Source: Druceiella hillmani
Lineage: Eukaryota; Arthropoda; Insecta; Lepidoptera; Hepialidae
Reading direction: 5' to 3'
NCBI GenBank assembly: GCA_039881145.1
Contig: JAYKKI010000005.1
Span: 24,113,501 to 24,177,500, forward strand
Length of the DNA stretch: 64,000 bases
Positions 24,294-37,900 of this stretch are shown in pieces. The notes under the pieces were generated by a model, which was given only the letters and a program-made list of their open reading frames with translations, was not told the DNA's origin and searched no databases. Numbering within the stretch: the first letter of the stretch is position 1; the number at the start of each line of letters is the position of its first letter. The translations under genes and the position numbers were made by a program.

Positions 24294-25461
24294 AAACGAA
24301 ATTCGTCAATAGCGAAATATGCTTTAATAATCAGGTACTGAACGTGGGATGATATCGAATTTTGAACTTGTATATTCTCGCTCGAATGAGTACCCACATA
24401 GGATGTAGTATTTGGAAAAAAAATGTAAAGTGTGTTCTTAGTTTATTCAACAGCCCGAATAAGGAGTGGCTCAACAAAGCATCGTTTCATGAATAACAGC
24501 AGCAGAGATTAAATCATATTTGTAGCATACGGTTTCAAATTAACAAAACGAAACAGGAATGAAGCAGGAATTATTTCACTTCGAGTCATTTAATATTGAA
24601 ATAAAATAAAACGAAGACTAAACAATTTTTTAAGCTTCTTCCGCAACATGCCGAAGTAATTATAGCAATTATTAGCGTAAATTTTGTTGAATAGAATAAT
24701 AGGAATGTTATGTATCATTAATTTTTTATAAATATACATTTACACAATTGGGTAAGAACCCCCTTATTGCAATCTTTACTTTAGCTTGATAGTTTCTTTA
24801 TACTACGTGGGAGAAGACGCTGATACAAGGCAGTGCTTAAAAATATTTTCCCAGTCTCAGTTATTTCATGTTTTTTAAATTCTATATAAATAGGTAATAA
24901 AGAAAGTGATTTGAACCGAAATTATCTTTAAGTATCCTTTAAAATGTCAATTATACACACATGCTTATGTACATGCATGTACATACGTATATATACATAT
25001 TAGATAGGTATTATAGGAAAAAGGTAAACGTGGCTCGGGATATTGAGATAAGAGAGGTATAAGTTTTTGGTTCAGTTTATTTTGCAATTGGATACTACAT
25101 TTGTTTAAACAGATATTCGCGAAAGAGCGTATTAGGCCAAGGACAAAAGAATACGAATATTTTTAAAAACGTAAGCTCAAGACTACCCGAGAGCAAGGTT
25201 AATAAATCTTACGATATTATGGATTATATACTACTACTAAATTATATGCTAACACAGACTTATTATTTGACTTTATTATTTCCAAGGTCTATTGTATTCT
25301 ATTTTTATATGACCTGTTGTAACATGATATTGAGAGAATGTAAACTGTATTGTTTCTATGATAGATCCTATGACTGTTTTAAACAACCTGTTGTTGTAAT
25401 ATACATTTATAAAACCATGTCAATGACCGAGAATTTAACCAAAAAATATCTAGTTGCGTAG
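24292..25461. other. AT-rich stretch without recognisable gene
   Basis: An 80-codon + frame at 25219-25461 is a hydrophobic translation without a domain. Nothing else recognised. Confidence 0.45.
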
Positions 25462-25586
25462 GAAGTAATAGTGAGAACAACACTCAAAATAACTCCAACA
25501 GAAAAGGTATAAGTGGTCAATGGTATAAGTGGTCAAAGAAGTAATAGTAAGAATAACTCCAACAGAAAAGGTATAAGTGGTCAATG
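25462..25586 (+). repeat. Tandem duplication with nested repeat
   Basis: GAAGTAATAGT followed by AATAACTCCAACAGAAAAGG and TATAAGTGGTCAATG occurs at 25462-25522 and 25538-25586. An extra GTATAAGTGGTCAA lies between them at 25523-25536. Confidence 0.9.
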
Positions 25587-26989
25587 CAGAAAACTATTGA
25601 CAATAAGGTAATCATAGTGCTAGAAGGACATTGAAGTGGAGGCTGAGTAAATGTAAGATGTAGAGGTTACCTCATACAGTAATATATTTTTACCACATAA
25701 GGCGACTGGCAAACTTTAATCGGATAAAGGTTATAGTTATCGACGTTTAAAGCCATCAGGGATTGTGAAAATTGAAACCGAGGACGTCAAACCGAAGACT
25801 GAAAACTTCAAGTTTCTTTTTGTGAAAATGAGAAATAAAATGGGCATACAAAACAAATGAAAGTAATTTAACATAAAATAACGTAATGTAGAATGAAAAA
25901 AGAATTGTATATGAGAAAATAAGATAAAACATGGCATTAGAATGGCTATTTTTGGAACAAGAAGTCATAATAATGACTGGATTATTTACAGTATATGAAT
26001 TGTTGATCGTGTTAAAGTATTACGTAAACAAAATTACATGAACTTGGTGTATATATCTTAGTATCTCGTGAGGAGAGCCACTCGAGGAAAGCACTCAGTT
26101 CAGCCTTGCCTGCTGGATCCATTATTCTTTATAAGTGTATATCCTGAGAGGCGTCTGACGTCCGTAGTCTTTTTTAACGTCAACTGCGACCTTTCTATAT
26201 TTATTATATTCGAACAAATCAGAATCAGAGTGAGGAAACATTTGGGAAATTATTTAAGGGTTTACATACTATTACATTTTTATTTAACAATTATGTCATT
26301 TTATGTATAAAGTACAAATATGGTTTATGATAAAACTATAGACTGCTGCATGGAGAATCTTTCTACATAATTATAATAATTTCTTGCAAAATTATAAGAA
26401 GTAGGAAAACATATTGAAATGACCGACCCAAATAAAACTTTTGTTATATTAATCTAGTGATTTGATATTCTTTTATTTGGTTACCAATTTCAGTACAAAA
26501 GACTCATTTACCCAGATTTACATTTGAATGTCATTATATGAGAAACAAATGTAGGATGAGATTTTTTTTGAAACTAGAAAAAAAGATACCTAAGTAATAA
26601 TTACCAACTCGCAGGTTAACCTAAAGATTTGATTATGAGGAATAAAAAAAGATTTGGTTATGAGGAATAAATACTATAAGAACAAATAGTTAGTACTATA
26701 AGAACAATAAGAACAAATGTAGTGCGAACAATAACGAATAAAATAGAAAACACATAACAATTCGAATAAGCATAATTTTAACTAATGGTCAGTGATGTAC
26801 CATCGAGGACCTAACAATCCCAATCAAGAGTAGGAGAAAAATACTACCCGGGAACATAAATCGCTATTATACTCAAGATTTAGGTATTATCAAAGTAATG
26901 ATTCAAGAATTTAAAAAAATAACATGATCAAAAGTAATTTGATGGGAATTACTTGCTCATTATGAAGTTTAACGGGAAAAAAAGGACAA
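25587..26989. other. AT-rich stretch with small tandem repeats
   Basis: Short tandem duplications occur at 26627-26669 (GATTTG-TTATGAGGAATAA, two copies) and 26685-26717 (ACTATAAGAACAA). No gene recognised. Confidence 0.5.
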
Positions 26990-28150
26990 AACATATATTT
27001 TATGACACAAAAACCAATTGGATGTTTTAATATTTTCTTCACAGTGAGGATATAAGTAGCTTTATATGGCCACCTGATGACTGTATTCGTTTCAAGAATA
27101 CTACGTTCTAAAAATTTTTACAAAATCACCATAAGTTCACTTCATGAAAAACGTAAGAATATTTTGACAAGTTTCGATGATATGACTGTGAAATATAAGA
27201 ATATTATTCATAATTACATCAAGTTCCCGCAAAGAGCAAACTCCTTCGTGTGTAGTTCCATCCAGCTCAAAAATGTGCCCAGGGTAGATACTTAAGTAGG
27301 AGTATATCATAAATGCACATTTGCGCACACTTAAATATAGCTTGTTGCTCAGACTCTATCGGAATACTGAGTCGATATCATGCCGACATCTCACTACCAA
27401 TTGGCTGTTGAAAACTATGAAGCGTTTTAAATCTTTGGCAAATATAAGGTAATGAGCAGTGCTGACAATTACGGCGTAAGTCATTTTTCATAATGAGAAA
27501 TAAAAGTGAAATTAAATTACTGTTACTAATCTAATCTGATACCAGATTGTAGTAGTGTTGTAGTATAAGGCTAAGTCGAAATTTTCAAACTAGACGTATT
27601 GCTTACGAGCCACAAAGTAATTGGCAAACAAATTTACTTGAATGGATTACGAAATCAAATATGTAATTTCAAATATGTAAATGTCTTTTCAAATATTAAA
27701 ATAGGTGATATTTACTTGCTGACTTTGAGTTGCCTTCCTAGCCACATAATCCACAAAAAAGTATTAATAAGATTAGTGACGGTGAAATGATTTGGATGGA
27801 ACCATTATCTGGGGCTGGATTTGAAAATCGATATGACCAGATGATGCAGAATAATCCAGAATAGTTTAGCAAACGGAGATGACGATGCTATAAGTTTGTA
27901 TTAATTTACGTCGTAGCTAGAATCAGATTTGAAAACAGAAGTTAGCCTGGTAATCGTCCAAACGGAAATTTCAGAATTTATAGTATTTATAATAAATTAA
28001 GTGCTTAGATGAATATAACGGAACTGCTTCGATTACGTACGGAGGGATATATTTATTAACTTAATGGTTGATGTACAAGAAAGATGTTGCTGGTAAACCA
28101 TAACTGTGTAAGTCGAGAGGATTAGATCCAGAGAAAGTTTACAAGTCTTT
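26990..28150 (+). other. Possible decayed coding region, unidentified
   Basis: A pyrimidine-rich TTTTCTTCACAG at 27036-27047 resembles an insect 3' splice site and is followed by a short protein-like + frame (EDISSFIWPPDDCIRFKN). A 72-codon + frame follows at 27077-27295, and another short one ends near 28140 with GLDPEKVYKSLKEVS. Frames change repeatedly and stops are frequent. This could be an old retroelement or pseudogene, or chance. No family is recognised. Confidence 0.15.
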
Positions 28151-29730
28151 GAAGGAAGTTAGTTAACGGGGTCGGGGCTGTGGCGCAACATTTGCGGTCG
28201 CTGTTAAGCCGATTTCGACGGAGCCGATTTTAGAGCTATATTACAGCAAATGTACAGATATTGTTTACTCACGTATACATTTATAAGCTATTTGGTGATT
28301 ATTAGTTAGGTATTTCAATAATTATAACAAAGGGATTGTAAAATTATTTCGAGACGTGTACTTCCGAAAATACCTCTTCGTAAATAACATAATTAATGTT
28401 GACGATATTTAACTATTCCATTGTTATAGTTAATTAAGATTTATTTAAATTGATAAAAATCAATTCTTCTATTTAAATTTGACATTGAACTAGTAAATAA
28501 CAATTTCCAATTCAAATCCAGCTTTATGTTACTAAATAACACCTGGGTCCCGCTCTGTATTAATTCTAAACCGCACTTGAGTTTAGAAGGGTAAGTTGTG
28601 GCCCATAAATCGCTTTTACGACTAAACCAATAGTTTTGTAAATTTGACAATGGCATTAATGTATTTGTTATATGAACATACGACATTGCTATTGGCGAGA
28701 AATTGTCGACTATTGTAGAAATGTTAACAAATTTATTTATTTATTTATTACAACTTAATCATTATTTGTATTATAGGACAAAGTTTGAAATGCTGTATTA
28801 AAGAAATCTAAATTTAATAATTATGATTTAATACGTTAAGTATTTAAAAAAAATAAGAAGATTCAATAGGAAAGATAGTCGATTGTAATAATTTGATACT
28901 GCTTTTGTATAGAATTTGTTCCAAGGGAAATAAATATATTCGTTAATAATTATCAAAATAAAATGGTCACAGGTTCTTAAGTATTTTCGATGTGCGGAAT
29001 TTTATTCTAATTAAATATGTAGTACGATATTTTATTCATCAGTGTATAAAATTACATAATGTTTTATATAAACAATTAAGTGTAAACAAAATTGAGCCAT
29101 AATTAACGTTGATAAGAATGTAAGAAGTTTAACAATTAGCTTGATAGTTTTATCACTATAGATCTTTATATATAAATAAATGAATATCACATCATATCAT
29201 GGCATCATTAATATCACAACTTGTACCTGGTAAATAGACTAAATCGATGACCAGAATTGAGATTTACTTCTGGAAATTTTCACTAGGATGCCTTGAGATC
29301 TTTATGTTACTAATATAAGGATAGAAATAAATATTAATTTTTGAGAGAATCTTTTCCTGAAACTTAATGTTAGTTTTTTGAAAAATCAACGCAATGAGGT
29401 TTTCCCTATAAATTTTGGGAAAATGCATTACAGAAAAATCAGTGCTACAATATTTCAAAAACTACGAGAGATTCTAAAGGGTTGTTAAAACATTTACAGC
29501 TTTACATTGAAAAGAAAGTATTTTAACAATTTTGAGTTGTGAAGGCTTTTGTCTGAGTATATGTTTTATTTTCATTCAAAAAATAATTTTATATAGAAAG
29601 GCATCGTCTCGACGTGCTTTGCAAATTACTACTAGGATTTATAGGTCCATATGGTAAGCGTGTGGGTCCGTTTATGATTATAAACAAGGGCTTTTATTTG
29701 ACAAACTTCTAAAACACAAGTAGCTACCTT
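28151..29730. other. AT-rich stretch without recognisable gene
   Basis: A CpG-containing patch occurs at 28165-28230. An 81-codon minus frame (28441-28686) has no domain. Nothing else recognised. Confidence 0.45.
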
Positions 29731-29990
29731 TTCACAATTCACTGAAACTACGTGATTTAGTATTATTTCTACTTTCTTTCAGTTCTTTACCACGACCTCG
29801 TTGTTATACAACATCTTCAGGTGGGTTATTAGCAAAGATATTTGCTAATAGCCTACCTGACAATGTTGTAATACAGCGAAACTTAGGTCGTGGTAAAGAA
29901 CTTAAAGAATGTAGAAATAATACTACGTCATGTAGCTTCATTTAATTGTGAATAATGATTTTTTACAAAATTAACGCCAAATATATTTAA
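29731..29990. mobile_element. Fold-back MITE, copy 2
   Basis: Inverted termini at 29731-29771 and 29912-29952 match those of the element at 5711. The left arm is more complete than in copy 1 and includes TTCTTTACCACGACCT, which pairs with AGGTCGTGGTAAAGAA in the right arm. The centre is GGTGGGTTATTAGCAAAGAT folding on ATATTTGCTAATAGCCTACC. Beyond the right terminus it shares ACAAAATTAACGCCAAATAT with copy 1; here this flank also ends in a small hairpin, GCCAAATAT to ATATTTGGC. Confidence 0.85.
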
Positions 29991-31044
29991 TATTTGGCTA
30001 CTTTTTGTTTAATATGTAATATTATAAATAAAATAATTTGAATCAAATAGTAAAAAAAACCTGTCAAGTACAAGTAAAACTCCCACTACGAGAGTTCCGT
30101 ACATATTAGGAATTTATAAACATTTAATGGTACGTAATATTACTACTCGTATTAAGCTATTTGAAATATTTAAAATTTTTAGAATGATAATATAATGCCT
30201 AGTATACCTTTCACAGGCGCATATTTAAAAAAATATTATTTATGTCATACAACTACAAATTAACGATTTTCGGATTTCTTGTTTTACTTGTGTTTTTAAT
30301 TTTTAACCGCATATGTTTGTTTGTTTATTTTATTTTTTGTAATATTTTATTTCCCCATTTACTCTCAACACTTATTTACGTTCAATTTCGATACTAGTAC
30401 GTATTTTGTAGAGTAAGTACGATTGAACAGGTATAATTCGATTTTTCTGGAGAAATATATTTTATTTTTCAAACCAGCAATAAATTGTATAATTTATGGC
30501 TTTACATGCCTACGCTGGCCTTTATAGGCCATTAATTTTTACGTATTATCTATTATGAACACACTATAGTGAGCAGATATCCCCAATGATGTCACCTGAA
30601 CAGATTTAATAAGACACCTACATAACATCTTACCTATACATTCATTTGAGTATACATATGTATACATTTTGCCAAAATGGCTCATGGTCAACTATTATGA
30701 ATCACCTCTAAGTTATGCTATTTTTACGCAATAAATACGAGACGAATGGGCAACTAAGGTACAATACTAGTAATGAATATTGGAAGGAAACCTAACTTAT
30801 CTCTACATGATTATATAATAGACTCTTGGGCCATTTGTACGTGCTCTACAAGCGGCGATCACTAAACCAATTGTAATACCTTCGAATTTCAGACGTGACT
30901 ATATAAGGAGTTTAAAAATATAAGTGACTGAATCGTACTAAGGCCTCATAACTACTAAGGCCAACATTGTTTATATAAATTAGCAATCGGTTCCACATGT
31001 CACTTGCTTATATTTCATGCGACTTATGTTCTTAGAGTCTTGTT
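29991..31044. other. AT-rich stretch without recognisable gene
   Basis: No repeat copy or domain seen. Confidence 0.5.
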
Positions 31045-31230
31045 GTTGTCGTGGTGTGTTGGGTTGATCATAAGGCATACGGCCTTTGTATGCGCGGCGC
31101 ACTGAAGGGCCTCCGGTTGGATTCCCGGTCGCCCCTCGAGCAGTGCTGGACTGGTGTTCTGATTGGCTATAAGAGATTGCTCTTGGAGTCTGTCATATCT
31201 ATCAATGAGATACATTAAAGTACATAAATA
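31045..31230 (+). mobile_element. tRNA-like SINE candidate
   Basis: A GC-richer patch contains GGTTGGATTCCCGGTC (31114-31129), close to an RNA polymerase III B box, with TTGATCATAAGGC upstream as a possible degenerate A box. A CTCGAGCAGTGCTGG segment follows. This arrangement, and the wording around the B box, resembles the 3' parts of insect SINE or RTE-type elements. On the minus strand a frame (31024-31356, 110 codons, the longest in the window) runs through it, but its composition changes abruptly inside the patch, so I read it as fortuitous. Confidence 0.4.
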
Positions 31231-31356
31231 TGTAAATAAACAAAGTACCATAGATATTTTAGAAAATGACAGGTTGTCTGAGATACTTTTCAAATTCTTT
31301 AGACATCCATAGCAAACGAGCAAGTTTAGTTCAAGAAATTGATCTAATTTTTTCAT

Positions 31357-32334
31357 ATAAATTATAATTATAAAAACAATATCTATAATTTATTACCATT
31401 TGCGGTTTTAACATTGCATTTAATATTGGATATGCAAGTAGCCCCCTTTCTTCCACTTCCTTCATTTCTTCTAATATTGACCCCTTTATGTACGCAACAT
31501 TTAACACAATTTATTTCACTTCAATTATGAATATATGTGCAACATTTTGAATATTGCAAGGATAATATCAATTATTTATGTTTAACATATTGAATACTGC
31601 AAGGATAATAAAGAAAATCAGTGTCATTCAAAGACTGTAATATAAATAGTGTAGTTGCCCGTTAGAGTCTGTTTATTTTTAATTTTTTCTTTTAATTTAT
31701 CGAACAAAAGAAATATGAGGTAATAAAGCAAGAATTAAATCTTTTGCCGAATTTAATTATTTATTAATGAAATCACTCAACATTTAAGTGCTATCTTCTC
31801 GCATGGAAAACACTTAATATCGTAATACGCTTAATTATCGGAATACGCTTAATAACCTAAACTAAGTTAATTTAAACTATTTTCATCATCACCTTATTTT
31901 TTATAGAGATAAATTTGGAAGGAAATAATAGGAAATTATACGTTGATGGATAAACAGACATAAAATACTAAATGTACATACTATTTAAAAGATATACATG
32001 TTTGAACATTAATAAATTTGTATGTAGGTACACAAACGATGCCGACTTATAAAATTAGGTTAATTATATTATTAAATACACATACGTATCCGCGGTTACG
32101 AGCACGTTTACATGTATACATTTTCATAAAAAAGTGTATTCCATTATATCCTCATTAAAAACTTCGGATGTTGTGAAATATGAAAATGAACACAAAAAGC
32201 AAACAATGCGCAAATAATTTGTACTAACATAAAAAAGTGGAAATTTTTATTGTTTCTTAGAAATTCACGCAAAAAATACTAAACCTAATTGATATACAAG
32301 TTATGAAATATGATAACTTATAGTTTCCAGATTG
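31357..32334. other. AT-rich stretch without recognisable gene
   Basis: One small duplication around 31549-31611: TGAATATTGCAAGGATAATA recurs as TGAATACTGCAAGGATAATA. No gene recognised. Confidence 0.5.
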
Positions 32335-32342
32335 CCATAGCC

Positions 32343-32665
32343 CAGGACTTTCCCATCAGTGAGGCGCGCCTCCCTAGGAGGTGTAAAGATATCATAAGGG
32401 AGCCCAATTCTAAAGAACATTCTAAAAAAAAATATTTGACGTCTGAAATTTACTTAACAATTAATTTGTTCGCACGCGGGCGAAAACATCGCATTAATAT
32501 AATTTTATTATACTTAATTACATTTAGAAATGAACACCAAAGTTTTAATTTATTTGAATATGCTTGTAATTAAGAAACAAATGTAGTGAAAATGATGTTT
32601 TTTTATTGTAAAAATATTTTTTATAATACGGGAAGACTCAACGTAAAAAAGGTTGGGAACCCCTG
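32343..32665. mobile_element. Non-autonomous hAT element with target-site duplication
   Basis: The right end reads AAAAAAGGTTGGGAACCCCTG-type sequence (32645-32665), a classic hAT terminus. The left end, CAGGACTTTCCCATCAG (32343-32359), matches its reverse complement at 11 of the first 15 bases and is followed by GAGGCGCGCCTCCCTAGGAG, a subterminal word I associate with hAT elements. Flanking 8-mers CCATAGCC (32335-32342) and CCATAGGT (32666-32673) agree at 6 of 8 bases, as expected for an aged 8-bp hAT target duplication. The 323-bp interior has an 87-codon + frame without a transposase signature, so it is a deletion derivative or MITE. Confidence 0.85.
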
Positions 32666-33002
32666 CCATAGGTCATATGTATATAGCTAGTATAATTTTT
32701 GAGATGTACTCGTAGTTAATAATACCAACCTAGTCGAAAAAAAGTCACTCGGGTCCTTTTATGACAAACGTTGACAAAATTATTATAGATGGACTAATAA
32801 AATCTATGGGGGAATTGTAGGTCATAAAAAAGTTTAAAAAAGTTCTAAATCATTTGTCTATCTCTTGTAAATAAGTCACGATGACTGTATTTAAACAAAG
32901 TGTGTGGGACAAAGTGGCGATGTTTAGGTCAATTTATCAACCCTTATTAAGATAAATATAATAATTTTAAGCGTTTTTGATAGAGCTAAATTTACCCTTG
33001 AC

Positions 33003-33077
33003 ACTTTCGAAAACATTTGCATTTAAACTGCTAATTTGAATTAGCAGTTTAAGATAAATGCAAATGTTTTCGAAAGT
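33003..33077. repeat. Long inverted repeat, 34-bp stem
   Basis: ACTTTCGAAAACATTTGCAT continuing to 33024 pairs perfectly with 33056-33077. AAACTGCTAATT (33025-33036) pairs with AATTAGCAGTTT (33039-33050). The only defects are five unpaired bases (33051-33055) on one arm and a 2-nt centre. It can extrude as a cruciform, or form a ~75-nt RNA hairpin if transcribed. Confidence 0.9.
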
Positions 33078-34609
33078 AAATAAAAGTAGAAATGCGCATT
33101 TGAATGACGATCATTGTCACTTATTTGTTTACGGAGAAGAGGAACAGAGGAAGAAGGTATCGGGCACAAGAGTATCATGTCGAGATACATTCTTCATGAA
33201 ACAAAATGCATATCAAATTTTTTTATCGTACGCGTACGAAGTCTTCGTACGGACCTTTCTGGCAATCGAGTAGAAGACACTTGACGTAGTGTATAAAGCA
33301 ATGTTTCAGACACTATCTTTGTCTACCCTAAAATGTGGGTACATTAGGGGTGAAGACGGGTCGCCAATTCTCAAATAAAAATACTTGTACGTATGTTATG
33401 CACTACTTACACGAACCGTTTCAACTCACCTGTCATTTCAATCTTAGTATTTATTGAACACTGTATGTCAAATATAAAGTTCTAATTTGACCATTGTAAT
33501 GAAATATTTGTTACAACATAGAATTTAAAATTTTAGGAATCTAGTTTTAATGGATTCGGAGGCCACAGACTAGACCCAGATTTAATAAAGAGATTAATTA
33601 ATACACATTTCAGCCTTCAGGGATAAGTCGTATGTTGATATATTTTTGATCAAATAATAACAAATCAACATATGAAAATAAAAACCTTCTGGTTTCAATA
33701 TACGGACAGGGTTTTGGGAAATCCATAAAAAGCAGAGATATTCATAAAAACAATGAATTTAAAAATGTGCAAAAATAGTTCAAACAACATTTGCAGACGA
33801 ATTGTAAACAACTTAAAAAAACACACTGATATTTTCATGTTTAGATAAATGACCTTGGCGTGTTAAGGATTTTACGACAGAAATACGTTTAACGTTGACG
33901 TCAAAGGGTATTTGTACGCCCGCAGGGTGCAATGAAGTATAGCCAAATTCAAATACGGTCTTCCTAACAAGCTCGTGTATTTATTTGCCTAACAGATCTA
34001 TGGGCGAAATGTCGCGGAGAGGCTAGGGCGATGAAATTCTAATATTTAGTTTCATAGAATCAAAATAAATAACCATTATCATGTGGCTTATTTACTATTT
34101 CGTAATTTTATAAAAATGTCTTGATAATGTCTATTGTCCAGTCATTTTTACGTTATATTTTTAGTGTGATACAGTTTGGTTTTGTGCAGATATGGCTAGC
34201 AAGTTTTACTAGTGAAACTGAATAGATATTAATATATTTTTAAAGTTATTTAAATATTTCGGCGGAGATAATTTCGATTATTAATCGAGTCGTAGTAAAA
34301 TTATAAATGAACGTAACATTATTCTTTATTACTAGTGGTCACCCACTGGTCCAAATTCGACTGAAATTCATGACATATTTAAGTCTGGACTATACTGAAG
34401 TTCTTTCGTAAAAGAGTATACCTCCATAATTATGGAATATCATTTTTTAAAGTCAATTCAGATTGCTGCTACGAAATGTTCCTTTTGCAGCAGGTGTATA
34501 TTACTGTATTTCACTAATATATAAAACACAGATATCCATTATACAAAGTAGAAGCTTTTTTTCTTGACATACACTTCACAGAGTATTGAAAAAGAAACAT
34601 TTGAAATCA
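33078..34609. other. AT-rich stretch with CRE-like site
   Basis: No gene recognised. TTGACGTCAA (33895-33904) is a perfect cAMP-response-element palindrome, and TGACCTTGG (33850-33858) is a FTZ-F1/ERR-type word on the minus strand. The surrounding patch 33880-34030 is less AT-rich and could be regulatory. Confidence 0.4.
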
Positions 34610-34933
34610 CATAAACTTCACAATTCGAAACTCATTCAGTCAATCTGACATTTTCAAATTCTTTGGTGACAATTTCTACTCTGTGCGGCTGTTTGACCAC
34701 AGACTATTATGTGTTTGACATTGATAGTATGAACGTAAACAATGAATATTTAATGTATTTGCGATACATAATTTAATATTTTTGTAACACATATTGTAAT
34801 ACTTTTAGTAACACATATTGTATAACTTTCTGCACTCCTTCTCCATATAAATTTTGACTACGCCAAATTTCACACTCTTCCATGCACGCAACATGCTTAA
34901 AAAGGGGTACAAAGTTTTCTCTTCACGTATTAA
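34610..34933 (-). repeat. Dispersed repeat family A, copy 2
   Basis: Reverse complement of the 8249-8530 block with scattered substitutions. This copy carries an extra tandem duplication: GTAACACATATTGTA occurs twice, around 34785-34799 and 34808-34822. Homology ends near ACTGAATGAGTTTCG on the element strand. Confidence 0.85.
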
Positions 34934-37900
34934 CATGGACTATAGATTATTATGCAGTTAATTTAATAGTTATTATAATTATATGATGACTGTCTGCTTT
35001 AATGATATTCTTTTATATGTGATTTAACGAAATTGCACTTGCTTAGCTTTTGTTTTATATTGTAAGTTACTATTTTGTAGATAAGCTTCAAATATTTTTA
35101 CTGTCCAGTTTAAGTCATTTTTACCAGATGAATATAAACATAGCCGACGATAAACTGTTAATAGGTTGGTACTATATCTTTACCTGACTTAGATTTTGAT
35201 TTAAAAAAGTAAGGAAAAATATTGTTTATTTCAATTGCACCAAATTACATCATTTTTTTGTTAGTTCATGGAATAACATATTTGATAATCGGAAGATGGT
35301 CAAAAATAAATTTGCTGCCCTCCAATTATACATTTTCTTACATTATAAATTTCAAAGTAATACTATCCAGCTAGCGCTGTTCGAAAGTCGTCAGTAAAAT
35401 AGAAAATAAAATGCAAGATGCATACGACCCAAATGTTCAGTTTTCAATATAACTTTTGTTCAAGTAATACAAATATATGTTCAGTTATTACAAATGTTCA
35501 TTAGAAGTCAACTTACAAAATTTTCATTTACTCAGCATAACATAGATGACTCAGAATGATATAGAACTTTGTTGAATGACGAATAGTATTTCATTTTTAG
35601 TGTCAACTGATGGAATTAAGTAAGCTCCGTGTCTTGTGAAGTAATGACATGATGTTCAATATAAAAAACTAACAATCAAACATGGCGATGTTTGAAAAAG
35701 TTTTTACACTATGGAAATGGATGTCTAATTCATGTTAAAGGGAATATGTTATAGGCATTTATATGTGAAATGTGGAAACATATAACCTAAATGGGGTTTT
35801 AATTATAATTATCATCCAAAGCATAAGTATAAGTATATAACCGTGTTCAAGAAAATTTTCTGTGTAGCAGTGCAGATTTCAACTTCATGGAGAATCTGAA
35901 GTTATAGAATACAATAGTCTATGTTGGATCATTGCTTTAATGAATATTCCAATAAATACTTGTTTATCATTTAGGCGATATTTAAGCACTATAAATATTA
36001 TTGTAAGTTTATCATTGATCGGACTTTTCTGGTATTAACATAAGGGTACTCTTTCTTTTATTCCCAAATCTAGTCTCTTTCAATAAATATTGCTTGTATA
36101 TATGTGGTTTTACTCAATTATTTTATTTAACCAAGTAGAGCACTATTTTTGAGAACTACTGTGTATATTGTGTATAAATTAATTAATTAAATATCACGTT
36201 TAATCAAAGAGAGACTAATATATCTAAAAGTGTGTTAAAAATTAGTCAATAAATATTCGTTTATATAGATAGCATTTCTTTTAATTAAACCAAAAATGAT
36301 CGGTAACAGGTTGCTTGTTTATTCGTTAATAAATAAATAATATTGTTAATGCCAAAAAAAATATTCATGTGAATTTCGTTATTTATTTTCAATGCAATCA
36401 CTGTGGATATGGAATTGGATAAAAATATATGTATATATCAATTTAATTAAATTACATTTTATTTCTCTGAAAAAGAAGAAACGTTTTTCGGTTTGTCATA
36501 ACGATTCTCTAATTTCAACGCACGGTTATGCACTAAACGTCATCCTAAACTTTTTGAGTGTTAAAAGTGTTTACTTTGTTGATGTTTTGGAATACATATA
36601 TTTACCAAGTTTTCAATTGTAGTATATTTGAATGAATTATTTTATTACTATTGCCAGGTTTTTATAACATTGTCTTTATTTGTTTGTATGAGCCATAAAA
36701 TATAACTATTCTTGTCAGATTTTATATAAATACAATTTCATTATCAGATAAATTTTTGTAGTAGATTAACCAATATATCAAGATCAGCATTTAAAGATGT
36801 TAAGTGACAATGTAAATACATTTGTAAAAACGTACTAGCTCAAATGGGCTTATTATTAATTGATAGATTAATATTTTATTACCGTAATATACCTTTATTA
36901 CTAAATTTTATTTATTAATGCGAAATTCAATATTTTTTCATCGTTAATAAAAAATTATAATTAACAAAAATATACTTGGTATGAATCAAAATAAAAAGTT
37001 TACAAGTAGAATAAATGTAACAAATAAATTCACAAATAATAGCACTTTAAAACTAATTTTATTATTTATTGCTTGCTCCTGTTCGTTTGTTTTTCTCATC
37101 ATCACGAAATATTCATCTGATAGGAAAATATTGAAGTTTTCACTTGCATCTCAGCTTTGATTGATTAGTATTAAAAGTTTATGGAAAATTTTGTGTGTTT
37201 AAGCTCAAAGTACCGTTTTTCACAAGTTTTTTTTCAAATTCATCATTTTCTATTTAAAAAGCTGGAAAGAATTGCGAGACAACAAACGGGTTTAACCTTG
37301 TTATACTACTACTATCATATTTTAATTATAGCCATAAATTTTCAAACAATAATAATAATTATTATTCTATTGTTCAAAAGCATAATATCAAGGTGCTTAA
37401 GAGCCCCTAAGTTATTACTTTAAAGTTCGATCTGAAACTAGGTTAAAATAACATTACTTCGTAACCATCTATTATAATCAAAATATTTGAGGATTTTACT
37501 TGTTTATTCATTATCTCGTAATTTAGACATTTCTGGTATATTTAGCAGGTATTACGTATTTCGAATGCATTTTAGCATATTTCGGATACTTTTTCGGATT
37601 ACAAAGTAATTACAATGTGTAAAGAGATTAAAGAATTTTTTATAATTGAGTTATTATTCAATATACAATGTTTCTGTTTGAAATTACTATAAAATGCTTA
37701 TTTTTTCTTTGTTGATTCTATGTATTAATTATCTTAAATATATTGACATATGACATTATAAACAAAAAATATCGACATCATTAAAATTAGATTGTTGTTT
37801 CAATAAAATTAATGTTGTTTATGTACAAACAGTAAAATTGTTGAAATGTCTTTACATTTTATTTGTATTTAACACTAATATTCCAATCATTGTTAATTGG

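Noticed and set aside
31024..31356. 110-codon minus-strand frame, the longest in the window
   Set aside because: Composition changes abruptly where it crosses the tRNA-like patch, and no domain is visible; treated as fortuitous.
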